Part shown: positions 25,901 to 34,324 of the stretch, piece by piece
How the letters are laid out: every line of letters starts with the position of its first letter
Numbering within the stretch: the stretch's first letter is position 1
Notes under the pieces: model-generated
Seen by the model: only the letters and a program-made list of their open reading frames with translations
What the model was told of the DNA's origin: nothing
Database searches by the model: none
Assembly: GCF_017901135.1 (NCBI RefSeq)
Contig: NZ_CP072801.1
Location: 2,232,001-2,296,000, forward strand
Origin: Thiothrix litoralis
Lineage (GTDB): Bacteria > Pseudomonadota > Gammaproteobacteria > Thiotrichales > Thiotrichaceae
DNA: 64,000 nt
Direction: 5' to 3'
Translations under genes and position numbers: made by a program

Positions 25901-26095
25901 GACGAGTTGTTCGACTTCTTCGGGAGCCATGCCCTCGCTTTCGGTCATCAAGGTGACGGTGGGTTTATTGAGGTCAGGGAAAACATCCACCGGCAACTGC
26001 GGCAAGGTAAACAGCCCGTACAACATCAACAGCAATGCACCTACCAACACAAACAGGCGTTGGCGCAAACTGATTTGAATAATCGCGTTAAACAT
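22979..26095 (-). CDS. Heavy-metal RND efflux pump, CzcA/CusA family
   Basis: A 1038-residue inner-membrane RND transporter. Typical features: [32 protein letters not shown] after TM1, two large periplasmic loops, and the TM4 segment [18 protein letters not shown]. In heavy-metal RNDs the TM4 signature reports substrate. This version differs from classical CzcA (DFGxxVDGAVxxxEN) and CusA (GAMVDAA), and fits a subgroup whose metal is not settled. The adjacent CopA system makes copper plausible. It works as a trimer with the adaptor encoded upstream; no outer-membrane factor is in this operon, although a TolC-like gene lies 13 kb away. Confidence 0.9.
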   Translation of the reverse strand: [1038 protein letters not shown]

Positions 26096-26104
26096 GGCTG
26101 CCTC

Positions 26105-27700
26105 CTAGCGCACTTGGGTGAGCAAAGCCGCACCGATGGTAACGGCACGCACGCTGCTATCGGGTAAGCCTTCCAGCACCACCACGGTTTCCGCATCCAA
26201 CGGTTGTACGTTCACCTTATGTGGAGTGAAACGTTCGGCGCTGGTATGCAGCCATACCGTTGGTTCTTGCTGGCTATTGTTGACCACGGCGCTGGCGGGC
26301 AAAGGCGTGCCTTGGCGTGTGAGTTGGGTTTGTACGGCAATTTTGAGGGGTTGACCGATGGCAAGTGTGTCTGCCCCCTCCACCCGAAAACGTAGTGGCA
26401 ACGCTTGGTTGCGTAATTGTTGGCTAGCGCCGACGAAGGCGAGTTTGAGGGTTTGCCCCGCGACGACGGCGGATGCACCGCTGATTTGCGCGGCAAGGCT
26501 GGGGTCGTAAGCCAAGGCTTCCACTTGCAAGCGTGAGGTGTCGATGATGTCAAACAAAACATCGCCTGCGTTGGCTTGTTGCCCGACTTGGACAGTGGCG
26601 GTGCTGATAATGCCGGACAGCGGCGCACGTAAGGTTTCCGGTTGTTGTACGCGACTTCCCTGTAAGGCTTTTAAACGGGCATTGAGGGTATCGGCGACAT
26701 TACGCGCGGCATCGACTTCCATTTGTGGAATGACTCCAGCAATGCTGGCGAGGCGTGTTGCGTTTTTCTCAGCTAAACCCAGTTCGGCACGGACTTCCGC
26801 TATTTTTTCTTGCTGGTCGGCTTTGTCGGTATTGCTAGCGGCAGGTTCGAGAATGGCAAGGACTTGCCCTTTTTCCACACGGCTTCCCAAGGTTGGAAAG
26901 CCAGCGGTGGGTGCAAGTAAGCGTCCACTCATGGTGGGTTGCAGGCGGGCGCTGGCGTTGGGGTCAGTGACGACCACACCGTTGAGTTCAATGCTTTGCG
27001 CCACGCTTTGCGGTTTGGCGGAAACGGTACGAATGCCTAACAAGTGTTGCACAGGTTTGGGCACGAAGACGCTGCCATCCGTTAAACGGGCAGGTTTGTC
27101 TTGCGCATTCGCGGGCAAAGCAGCAGCGGGGGCTTCGTCGGCGTGGCTGTGATCTTCACCGCCATGAGCGAAAGCGGCTTTGGGTAAGAAGGTATCTTCT
27201 AGTAGATTGCCCCATAATTTCCACCAAGGGGAGGACTCCGCTGTTCCCTGTTGCTTGACTTCAAGGTCGGGTTTAGGAATATCGGCCTTGCCTGCCAGCA
27301 AATCATTGACGCCTTTGGCTTGGATACTGACGGTCAGTTCATAATATCCGGGCTTGGCAAGCCATGCGGCATCCGCCTGTGCCACGCCATTGGCATCGGT
27401 TTGCAGGACAAGTTTTTGCCCCTTGCTTTCCAGTTCCACTTTGGCGTTGGGAATCGGTGCGTTGGTAGCGAAATGGTCGGCATACAAAGTCAGTTGGCCT
27501 TCGTGCAGAATACCGAGCAATTCGACATCGGGTGAAGCCAGTTCCAGCCGTACCCCGGTGCTGACAGGGGTAATAATGGGCGCAGGTGCATCATCGGCGT
27601 GGCTGTGGTCTTCGCCACCGTGCGCAAACACGGGAAGTGAAAGGCTTGCCATACCCACAAGCAAGCCACCGTACCATGCGGCAACAATCTGTTTTTTCAT
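26105..27700 (-). CDS. RND adaptor (CzcB/CusB-like) with duplicated His-rich module
   Basis: A 531-residue periplasmic adaptor, longer than typical CzcB. Signal peptide 1-26, then HGGEDHSHADDAPAP (27-41). A beta-rich extra domain of about 130 residues follows, then a second copy FAHGGEDHSHADEAPA at 177-192, and the usual adaptor: RVEKGQVLAILE lipoyl part, a coiled-coil hairpin (about 285-340) and beta-barrel end. The two His/Asp clusters probably bind metal before transfer to the pump. The gene is 9 bp before the RND gene. The insertion before the adaptor core looks like an internal duplication or fusion. Confidence 0.88.
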   Translation of the reverse strand: MKKQIVAAWYGGLLVGMASLSLPVFAHGGEDHSHADDAPAPIITPVSTGVRLELASPDVELLGILHEGQLTLYADHFATNAPIPNAKVELESKGQKLVLQTDANGVAQADAAWLAKPGYYELTVSIQAKGVNDLLAGKADIPKPDLEVKQQGTAESSPWWKLWGNLLEDTFLPKAAFAHGGEDHSHADEAPAAALPANAQDKPARLTDGSVFVPKPVQHLLGIRTVSAKPQSVAQSIELNGVVVTDPNASARLQPTMSGRLLAPTAGFPTLGSRVEKGQVLAILEPAASNTDKADQQEKIAEVRAELGLAEKNATRLASIAGVIPQMEVDAARNVADTLNARLKALQGSRVQQPETLRAPLSGIISTATVQVGQQANAGDVLFDIIDTSRLQVEALAYDPSLAAQISGASAVVAGQTLKLAFVGASQQLRNQALPLRFRVEGADTLAIGQPLKIAVQTQLTRQGTPLPASAVVNNSQQEPTVWLHTSAERFTPHKVNVQPLDAETVVVLEGLPDSSVRAVTIGAALLTQVR

Positions 27701-27714
27701 GTTTTTGTCCAGTA

Positions 27715-27789
27715 CTGTAGGTCAGGCTCTAGCCCGACAAGAAACGTTGGAATATTGGGATAGATGTCGGACTGAAGTCCGACCTACAG
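27715..27789. repeat. REP-like inverted repeat between two metal-efflux genes
   Basis: Two 25-base arms face each other: CTGTAGGTCAGGCTCTAGCCCGACA (27715-27739) in imperfect match with TGTCGGACTGAAGTCCGACCTACAG (27765-27789) read on the other strand. The right arm is itself a hairpin (GTCGGACT/AGTCCGAC). This is the architecture of REP/BIME-type extragenic palindromes. It lies exactly between two same-strand genes, ending 2 bp before the 27791 gene end. Confidence 0.75.
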
Positions 27790-27790
27790 T

Positions 27791-28120
27791 TCAGGCAATC
27801 GGAGGGCGATAGAGCACGTCGGTGCGTTCGGGCAGGACTTGTGAGGGCAGAAGCGTGGCGATAAAGTCACTGGCAGGTGCAGCGACTAGCATATCTGGCA
27901 GGCTGAGGATAAATTGCCCGTGCTGTAATTGGTCACAATGGCAGGTATCGGCAGCGGTATGGCTGGTTTGTTTCTGCCTATCCAAGCAGCAAGTGTGCCC
28001 GGATGCCTGCATATCCATCGTTTGCGGCATTGTTTGCACATGAGCACACATCATCGTCGCTGACCAGACAGGCAAGGCAGCCATCAGTAACATGAGGAAA
28101 ATGATGATATGTTTACGCAT
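27791..28120 (-). CDS. Small exported Cys/His-rich protein heading the metal operon
   Basis: A 109-residue protein with signal peptide 1-20 (PVWS-ATM). The mature region contains MMCAHVQTMPQTMDM, HTCCLDRQK and DTCHCDQLQH, an unusual density of Met, Cys and His suited to copper or other soft-metal binding. It ends in DVLYRPP-IA, similar in layout to DUF2946-like proteins often found before Cus/Czc pumps. It is first in the minus-strand efflux series and is separated from the adaptor by the REP-like repeat. Identity of the family is tentative. Confidence 0.65.
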   Translation of the reverse strand: MRKHIIIFLMLLMAALPVWSATMMCAHVQTMPQTMDMQASGHTCCLDRQKQTSHTAADTCHCDQLQHGQFILSLPDMLVAAPASDFIATLLPSQVLPERTDVLYRPPIA

Positions 28121-28265
28121 AATTCAAAACTCTAGCAGAAGTGTCTTGCTCATGCAAAATGCACCTATCCCACAACGGATTTGGATAAGCTGCCAGACCC
28201 TGATATTCTCGACATAACTGATAATATCACCGTCAATGCAAGGATACGGAAGAACCTTACCAACC

Positions 28266-29750
28266 ATGAAGATTACCCAACGCTTACGCTGGCTAATGGC
28301 AGGCGGCATGTTGCTGCTGACACTGCTGTTCCTGTTATTCCTGTTTTTTGCCACCAAAAACTTTCTCGACCTGTGGGATCGCCTGCACCAATTGCCAACA
28401 TGGTTATTTTACACCTACAGCACCCTGATTATGGCGGTGGTATTATTCAGTGGCTGGGTTATTGTCAAACTGGTCTTTGGCGGGCCAAGGGCGAAGACCA
28501 TTGCCCGCCCACTCCCCAAACCTGTCACCGAAGTAGGTCTGACACAAGAAATTGAGCAAATCAAAACTGCCGGGATGGATACCACCAAGCTGCAAGTCGA
28601 GCTTGACCGCTTGAACGCCCGTAAAGCCGCCGGACAAGTACACATTGCGTTCTTCGGTGACATTAGTACCGGAAAATCTTCCATTATCAAGGCATTGCTG
28701 CCGGAAGCTGGGGTGGAAATCAACCTGCGGGGTGGCTCTACCCGCGACATCCGCGAATACACTTGGCAGACCATTGCAGGCGACCACCTGATGCTGACCG
28801 ACCTGCCGGGGCGCAACGAAGCCGAAGGCACGCTCGACGCGGCTGCCCGTGATGAAGCCATCCGCGCCCAGATTGTGGTTTACGTCACCGACTCCGACCT
28901 CAGCCGCAGCCAATATCAGGATGTGCTGGAACTCGCCGCCTTTGGCAAGCCCATGTTGATTGCCATCAACAAAAGCGACCAGTACACGCCGGAAGAACAG
29001 GCACAACTCGTCCAACGCATCCGCTCCCGCTTCGGCGAAGTGGCATCGCCCGATATTGTTTTCATCCAGTCTGGCGGTGTGGAAGAAATCGTCCGCGTTT
29101 ACCCGGACGGGCGCGAAGAAACCGTGCAACGCCCCCGCAAGACGAACGTTTCCGCTCTCGCCAACCACTTACAAACCGACATTGACCAGCGGCTGGAATG
29201 GCTTTCACAACAACGCGACACCAGCGTGCTGAATCTGGTACAAGAAAAGCTCGATACCACCCGTGTGGACTACCGCCGGGCGCAAGCTGAAAAGATCGTG
29301 CGCAGTTATACCCACAAAGCCATACTAGGTGCACTGGCTTCGGTCAGCCCCGGTACTGATTTGGTCATTCAGGGTGTCATCGGCACACGTATGGTGCAAG
29401 AACTCTGCAAACTGTACGATAGCCCGGTCAGATCGCTCGACATTGACCAGTTCTTGAATTTCAGTCAGGGACAGGTGAAAAAAAGCGTGCCGTTGCTTCT
29501 GGCGGTTGCCGGTAATGGCCTGAAAGCTTTCCCCGGCATTGGCACAGTAGCGGGGGGATTGGTACACGCCGTCGCCTACGGGCTGATTTTCGACGCGCTC
29601 GGCCGCGCCGTTACCTATACACTCGAACAACGCGGCACGCTCAAAGCAGCACCCGCAGCAGCAACATTTCAGGAGATGCTCAGTGGAAATCTGGAAGAAC
29701 GTACAAAAACATTTGCCAGATTGGTTCTTGAACAATATCGGGGTAAGTAA
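28266..29750 (+). CDS. Membrane-anchored GTPase with DUF697-like C-terminus
   Basis: About 494 residues from the chosen Met (KITQRLRW follows); an ATG 30 bp earlier is in frame, but neither has a strong ribosome site. Two N-terminal transmembrane helices (MLLLTLLFLLFLFF and LIMAVVLFSGWVIVKLVF) are followed by an Era/dynamin-like G domain: GDISTGKSS (G1), DLPG (G3), NKSD (G4). A C-terminal hydrophobic region (AILGALASVSPGTDLVIQGVIGTRMV) resembles DUF697. It overlaps the next GTPase gene by 68 bp. These proteins probably act at the inner membrane, but their target is unknown. Confidence 0.8.
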   Translation: MKITQRLRWLMAGGMLLLTLLFLLFLFFATKNFLDLWDRLHQLPTWLFYTYSTLIMAVVLFSGWVIVKLVFGGPRAKTIARPLPKPVTEVGLTQEIEQIKTAGMDTTKLQVELDRLNARKAAGQVHIAFFGDISTGKSSIIKALLPEAGVEINLRGGSTRDIREYTWQTIAGDHLMLTDLPGRNEAEGTLDAAARDEAIRAQIVVYVTDSDLSRSQYQDVLELAAFGKPMLIAINKSDQYTPEEQAQLVQRIRSRFGEVASPDIVFIQSGGVEEIVRVYPDGREETVQRPRKTNVSALANHLQTDIDQRLEWLSQQRDTSVLNLVQEKLDTTRVDYRRAQAEKIVRSYTHKAILGALASVSPGTDLVIQGVIGTRMVQELCKLYDSPVRSLDIDQFLNFSQGQVKKSVPLLLAVAGNGLKAFPGIGTVAGGLVHAVAYGLIFDALGRAVTYTLEQRGTLKAAPAAATFQEMLSGNLEERTKTFARLVLEQYRGK

Positions 29751-31089
29751 GCAAGAAAACACCGCCGTAGTGGAGGTTCCTCCGCCGAACACCGGTGACA
29801 CCCACCTGCAACTTGCCACCGAAAGCTTGCGCCAGTTACTGGATGATACTCGCATTCCCGACGACATCCGCGAGAGCCTGCGGGATGACTACACCCAGGT
29901 GCGCGGAATGCTCGACAAACTGGAGTACGGACACCTGCATGTCGCTGTGTTTGGGCGCGTCAGCGTCGGTAAATCCTCCCTACTTAATGCCTTGCTCGGC
30001 CAGCCAGTATTCAGTGTCAGCGTCCTACATGGCGAAACCCGCAGCGTCAATATGCAGCAATGGCAGGAATACAGCGATGGCGGGATTTACCTCATTGACA
30101 CCCCCGGCATTAACGAAGTCGACGGCGAATCCCGCGAAAAAATGGCGCATGAAGTCGCTAACCGTGCCGATCTGGTGCTATTTGTGGTGGATGGCGACCT
30201 GACCGATGTGGAATTTCAGGCGCTCAAAATCGTCACGGGTTCGCACCGCCCCACCCTGTTAATCGTCAACAAGGCCGACCGCTACACTGAAGAAGAGCAG
30301 CGCCAGTTGCGCGGCATTATGCGTACCCGTACCCAAGGCATTATCGCCCCCGAAAATCTGGTGTTCACCACCGCACAGACCAAGCGCCAAACCGTCATTT
30401 ACGTGGATGAAAATGGCGAGGAGCGTGAAAGCATCCGTGAACGCTCGGTCAATATCAGCGCCCTCAAAACCCGCCTGTGGGATATTATCGAGTCCGAAGG
30501 CAAAACCCTTTCCGCCCTCAACGCCTCACTGTTTGCCGGGCATCTCAGCAAGGAAGTCGGGCAACGTATTCTTGCCATCAAACGCGAACTCGGCGAAAAA
30601 ACCATCCGCATGTACTGCCTGGGCAAGGGTGTTGCTGTCGCCCTGAATCCGATTCCCATCGCTGACTTGCTCGCCGCCGCCGTGCTTGACGCTGGCATGA
30701 TCATCCACCTGTCAAAACTGTACGGCTTGCCCATTTCGCGTAATGAAGCCAGCGACCTGATCCGCACCATACTGGGACAAATGCTGTTACTGGCAGGTAC
30801 GGTGTGGGCGGTGAATCTGGTGTCTGCTGCCCTCAAACTCGGCACCGGCGGTATTTCCACCATCATCACAGGTGCTGCCCAAGGGGCAATCGCGTGGTAT
30901 AGCACTCTGGTCGTCGGGCGCGTTGCCGAAGAGTGGCTGGCAAATGGCAAATCCTGGGGTGATGCGGGGCCAAAACTCACCGTGGAACGGATTCTGGACT
31001 CGCTGGATCGAGACTCGGTGCTCACCGAGGCGCGTGAAGAAATCCTCACCTATTTGCACAAAACCGTTAAAAGCAATCCCGGCACCTGA
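29683..31089 (+). CDS. GTPase with DUF697-like membrane domain, second of a pair
   Basis: A 468-residue GTPase starting at GTG: AGGAG lies 7 bases upstream, inside the end of the preceding gene. The G domain has GRVSVGKSSLLNALL, DTPGINEVDGES (G3) and NKAD (G4); the C-terminal part has hydrophobic helices (VAVALNPIPIADLLAAAVLDAGMIIHLSKLYG) typical of YcjF/DUF697. Its partner lies immediately upstream; the pair is homologous in layout but diverged, and the overlap implies translational coupling and possibly a heterodimer. Membrane remodelling or stress roles are suggested for related proteins, but nothing here identifies the process. Confidence 0.82.
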   Translation: MEIWKNVQKHLPDWFLNNIGVSKQENTAVVEVPPPNTGDTHLQLATESLRQLLDDTRIPDDIRESLRDDYTQVRGMLDKLEYGHLHVAVFGRVSVGKSSLLNALLGQPVFSVSVLHGETRSVNMQQWQEYSDGGIYLIDTPGINEVDGESREKMAHEVANRADLVLFVVDGDLTDVEFQALKIVTGSHRPTLLIVNKADRYTEEEQRQLRGIMRTRTQGIIAPENLVFTTAQTKRQTVIYVDENGEERESIRERSVNISALKTRLWDIIESEGKTLSALNASLFAGHLSKEVGQRILAIKRELGEKTIRMYCLGKGVAVALNPIPIADLLAAAVLDAGMIIHLSKLYGLPISRNEASDLIRTILGQMLLLAGTVWAVNLVSAALKLGTGGISTIITGAAQGAIAWYSTLVVGRVAEEWLANGKSWGDAGPKLTVERILDSLDRDSVLTEAREEILTYLHKTVKSNPGT

Positions 31090-31106
31090 TAAGGGTTTTA
31101 TTCATG

Positions 31107-31135
31107 CAAAAAGGGCGACTGAAACCAGTCGCCCT
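31107..31135 (-). terminator. Terminator between the GTPase pair and the export-lipoprotein gene
   Basis: Perfect 10-bp stem AGGGCGACTG / CAGTCGCCCT with a 4-base loop. On the minus strand it is followed by a T5 run, so it ends transcription of the polysaccharide-export gene. It may also help to stop the GTPase transcript from the other side. Confidence 0.85.
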
Positions 31136-31165
31136 AAAGCTATTTGCCCGTGAGAGTGCTAATGC

Positions 31166-31849
31166 TTAACGAAACAAGGTGAATGGTGACAGTAAACCAC
31201 CTATACCACCGTAATCCTGTACCGCTTCCTTGGTAGCTGAGGTATGCACCTGAATCTTGTCACCCGCAACTACCACTGGGTCAGCTACTTTGCCCATTTC
31301 CACTTCTGACAACAGCACGGTATAAGGCTTACCCCCCCGGAACACAGTGACATTATCTTTCACCGCCAGACGGCTCAAACCTTCCGCCAACGCAATGGCT
31401 TGTGTCAGCGTAGTATCACCCGCCAGTGGGTAAACGCCCGGCTTATTGACTGCACCTGAAACGGTGATTTTGCTGGCAGTAGATTCTTTCACCAACACAT
31501 TCACTTGTGGATTGTGCATGTAATCCTTTTCCAGACGGGTAGCAATCTGCTTTTCCAACTGGCTCGCAGACAAACCCTGCGCCCGTACTGTGCCGATCAA
31601 AGCGAGGGTGATATTGCCATTGTCATCAACACGTACTTCCTTAGAAAGATCTGGCACTTTGAATACGTCGATTTCCAGCAAATCCTGGGGTGCAATCCGG
31701 TCACTGCCTGAAGTGCCCGTTGGCAAACTGGCTGACGCTACACTCGCGGTAGAACCCGGCAAAGCCGAGTGCTGGGGGATATTATTGGAACAGGCTGACA
31801 GAATCATCGCAGCCAAAAACGGAAACATTAATTTCCAAGTCACTTTCAT
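31166..31849 (-). CDS. Polysaccharide export lipoprotein (Wza/BexD-like)
   Basis: A 227-residue outer-membrane lipoprotein: signal peptide with lipobox LSAC, then a Poly_export domain (IAPQDLLEIDVFKVPDLSKEVRVDDNGNITLALIGTVRAQGLS) and one SLBB domain (KITVSGAVNKPGVYPLAGDTTLTQAIALAEG). It is shorter than full Wza, as in many single-SLBB exporters. It would help form the channel for capsule or exopolysaccharide. No polymerase, Wzc or glycosyltransferase genes are adjacent, but galE lies 180 bp upstream on the same strand. Confidence 0.88.
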   Translation of the reverse strand: MKVTWKLMFPFLAAMILSACSNNIPQHSALPGSTASVASASLPTGTSGSDRIAPQDLLEIDVFKVPDLSKEVRVDDNGNITLALIGTVRAQGLSASQLEKQIATRLEKDYMHNPQVNVLVKESTASKITVSGAVNKPGVYPLAGDTTLTQAIALAEGLSRLAVKDNVTVFRGGKPYTVLLSEVEMGKVADPVVVAGDKIQVHTSATKEAVQDYGGIGGLLSPFTLFR

Positions 31850-32032
31850 GGGAATCTCCCTGATAATATTTTTAACAATTTAGTGGGATAAGGGGTTAGC
31901 CTTCTTCGCATCGGATACTAAATACCCTAACGATCATTCGCGACACCCGATGGTCTGAACGTAAACAATCCGCAGACAACAGGACTATAGACCAAATTGA
32001 CACTCGCTATCGTCTCTTATATAGCACAAACG

Positions 32033-33064
32033 TTAATTATAGCCCTGCGGATTATGCTTCTGCCAGTGCCAGGTATCTTGACACATTTCCACCAGATTTT
32101 TCTCGGCTTTCCAGTGAATCAATTGCTCAGCCAAAGCGGGGTCAGCATAACAACAGGCAATATCCCCAGCACGCCGCGCAACAATACGGTAAGGCACTTC
32201 ACGCCCGCTGGCTTCTGCAAAAGCTTTCACCATATCCAGCACCGAATAGCCTTGCCCAGTGCCAAGGTTAATCAGCAGCAGGTTAGGCACATCCCCACGC
32301 AGAAAAGCTTCCAGCGCTTTCACATGGCCTTTTGCCAAATCCACCACGTGAATGTAGTCACGTACCCCCGTGCCATCGTGCGTCGGGTAATCACCACCAA
32401 ACACGGACAGGTATTCGTATTGCCCCACGGCGACACGGGCGATATACGGCATCAGGTTGTTGGGAACGCCCTGCGGGTCTTCACCGATCTTGCCGCTTTC
32501 ATGCGCCCCAACCGGATTGAAATAACGCAACAAAGCAATCTTCCACCCAGGGTCTGCCTTGTAAAGATCGCCGAGCATTTCCTCAATCATCAACTTGGAA
32601 CGCCCATACGGGTTAGTAGCAGACAGCGGGAAATGCTCCTGAATCGGGGTGGTATGCGGGTCGCCATACACCGTGGCGGAGGAGCTGAACACAATATTCC
32701 TGACCCCATGCCGCTGCATCGCCTGTAATAGCGACACCGTGCCCGCGACATTGTTGTCGTAATAGTCCAGCGGTTTCTCAACCGACTCACCCACCGCTTT
32801 CAAACCGGCGAAATGGATGACGCTATAAATAGCCTGTTCCTTGAAAATCCTGTCGAGCAGCACCGGGTCACGAATATCGCCTTCGTAAAACGGAATGGTC
32901 GCTTGCCCGCTAATCTCGGCGACGCGGCGCAGTGATTCCGGCGAACTGTTACACAGATTATCCAGTACCACCACCTGAAAGCCTGCTGCCAGCAGCTCCA
33001 CACAAGTATGGGAACCGATGTAACCTGCCCCGCCTGTTACCAGAATCATTTTGCTTGTTTGCAT
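32033..33064 (-). CDS. galE: UDP-glucose 4-epimerase
   Basis: A 343-residue short-chain dehydrogenase. NAD-binding [10 protein letters not shown] (residues about 10-19), [11 protein letters not shown], Ser/Tyr catalytic region SSSATVYGD, and [12 protein letters not shown] with the YxxxK pair, all as in GalE. It interconverts UDP-glucose and UDP-galactose, supplying galactose for surface glycans. GAGGG lies 9 bases before the ATG. About 180 bp without a gene separates it from the export lipoprotein downstream, and no promoter can be assigned with certainty. Confidence 0.94.
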   Translation of the reverse strand: MQTSKMILVTGGAGYIGSHTCVELLAAGFQVVVLDNLCNSSPESLRRVAEISGQATIPFYEGDIRDPVLLDRIFKEQAIYSVIHFAGLKAVGESVEKPLDYYDNNVAGTVSLLQAMQRHGVRNIVFSSSATVYGDPHTTPIQEHFPLSATNPYGRSKLMIEEMLGDLYKADPGWKIALLRYFNPVGAHESGKIGEDPQGVPNNLMPYIARVAVGQYEYLSVFGGDYPTHDGTGVRDYIHVVDLAKGHVKALEAFLRGDVPNLLLINLGTGQGYSVLDMVKAFAEASGREVPYRIVARRAGDIACCYADPALAEQLIHWKAEKNLVEMCQDTWHWQKHNPQGYN

Positions 33065-33131
33065 GTTGTTTGCCCTCGTGAATTGACAAGCGTAACGGCT
33101 GTTACGCCTGCCTTAGGGTAACAAAAATAGA

Positions 33132-33548
33132 TCAGGACTTGTCTGCCTTAATTTCCGCTTTATTGGATACTTTGTCGGTTTTTACCGCAGCGTCCACTTT
33201 TTTATCGGCCTTGTCATCCTTCATATCAGCTTTGTCAGCAGTTGTGCCATTTTTCTCAGTTGATTTGCCAGCAACGGTAGCTGCACCTTCTGTCAGAGAA
33301 ATGTCTTCTTTGATCTTATCGAACATTTTGTCGCCAATACCCGGCACTTCCTTAATTTCTTCCAGTGTCTTGAATTCGCCGTGCTCAGTGCGATACGCAA
33401 TAATGGCTTCAGCTTTCTTGGCACCGATACCATTCAGCGAATCCAGCGCGGCAGCATCGGCGGTATTGATATTGACGGTTTCCGCCAAAACCAGCGGGGA
33501 TACAAACAAGGAAACTAACAGGGATGTGATGGCAATTGTCTTTTTCAT
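33132..33548 (-). CDS. Exported helix-hairpin-helix protein (ComEA-like)
   Basis: A 138-residue protein: signal peptide 1-22 (VLA-ET), then a ComEA-type double helix-hairpin-helix domain (VNINTADAAALDSLNGIGAKKAEAIIAYRTEHGEF, EEIKEVPGIGDKMFDKI), and a Lys/Asp-rich charged tail with repeated KADKKD units. Such small ComEA paralogues bind DNA in the periplasm and are often linked to DNA uptake, though this one lacks other competence genes nearby. The low-complexity charged tail is unusual. Confidence 0.82.
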   Translation of the reverse strand: MKKTIAITSLLVSLFVSPLVLAETVNINTADAAALDSLNGIGAKKAEAIIAYRTEHGEFKTLEEIKEVPGIGDKMFDKIKEDISLTEGAATVAGKSTEKNGTTADKADMKDDKADKKVDAAVKTDKVSNKAEIKADKS

Positions 33549-33664
33549 TGCGGACTCTCTTAAAATTTAATTTATTGTTAGGGTTTGTGCGTGCACCCGT
33601 GAATTATCGCGGTAAACTGCACATTCCACAGCTTTTCCAGACAATCGGCATGAGACCCATTCAC

Positions 33665-34321
33665 ATGAGCAAACCTTACATCAAACGCATTTTTTCTTAT
33701 TCAATGGTAGGCAGCCTTGGGTTAACCATCCTTGCCAGCCTGCAAGGTTGCGGCGGCGACCAACCCTCTACCCCACCGCCGCAAAGCAACAACGCTGGCA
33801 CGATTTCAGACGCGGCGAAAGGCGAAGGCATGTTTATGGTAATCCAGCAAACCGGTGCCAACCCCGATACCTACGAGCTGAAAGAAAAATACCCAGCAAG
33901 TGAAACCCGCGCCATCCTCAAAGATCTGAACGGGGCTGAACGCATCCTGACGGAAGCCGAATTGAAAGCCATGGCGGCGGCAGAAGCCAAAAGAGTCGAA
34001 GAGGGCACGTCCAACCTGACCCAGCCTGTTGCTGAAAATCAGGGTTTGGGTTTGGGTGAAACCATCCTCGCTGCCGCCGCAGGTGCCTTGATTGGCGGTA
34101 TGATTGCCAACAAGCTGATGGGCAACTCCAATTACCAACAACACCAGCAACAACAAGCCAGCCGGGCGCAAACCTCCATCAGTCGCCCCAAAAGTGGTGG
34201 CATGGATACCCGCGCGGTCAATCCGAATCAAGGCCAACAACCCAAATCGGGCTTTTTCGGCAACAACAGCGGCACTTCCAACCCCAGCAACCGTTCCGGC
34301 ACCAACGCATTCGGTGGTTAA
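33665..34321 (+). CDS. UPF0323 family lipoprotein
   Basis: A 218-residue predicted lipoprotein starting MSKPYIKRIFSYSMVGSLGL, with lipobox LQGC near residue 32. Earlier in-frame ATGs exist but add sequence unlike the family. The middle (GMFMVIQQTGANPDTYELKEKYPASETRAILKDLNGAERILTEAEL) and the Gly-rich membrane-like stretch LAAAAGALIGGMIANKLMGN followed by NYQQHQQQQ and a Ser/Asn/Gly tail ending NAFGG match UPF0323 lipoproteins of epsilonproteobacteria. It lies 3 bp before the glutathionylspermidine-synthase-like gene, with which it probably works. Function not known. Confidence 0.82.
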   Translation: MSKPYIKRIFSYSMVGSLGLTILASLQGCGGDQPSTPPPQSNNAGTISDAAKGEGMFMVIQQTGANPDTYELKEKYPASETRAILKDLNGAERILTEAELKAMAAAEAKRVEEGTSNLTQPVAENQGLGLGETILAAAAGALIGGMIANKLMGNSNYQQHQQQQASRAQTSISRPKSGGMDTRAVNPNQGQQPKSGFFGNNSGTSNPSNRSGTNAFGG

Positions 34322-34324
34322 ATC

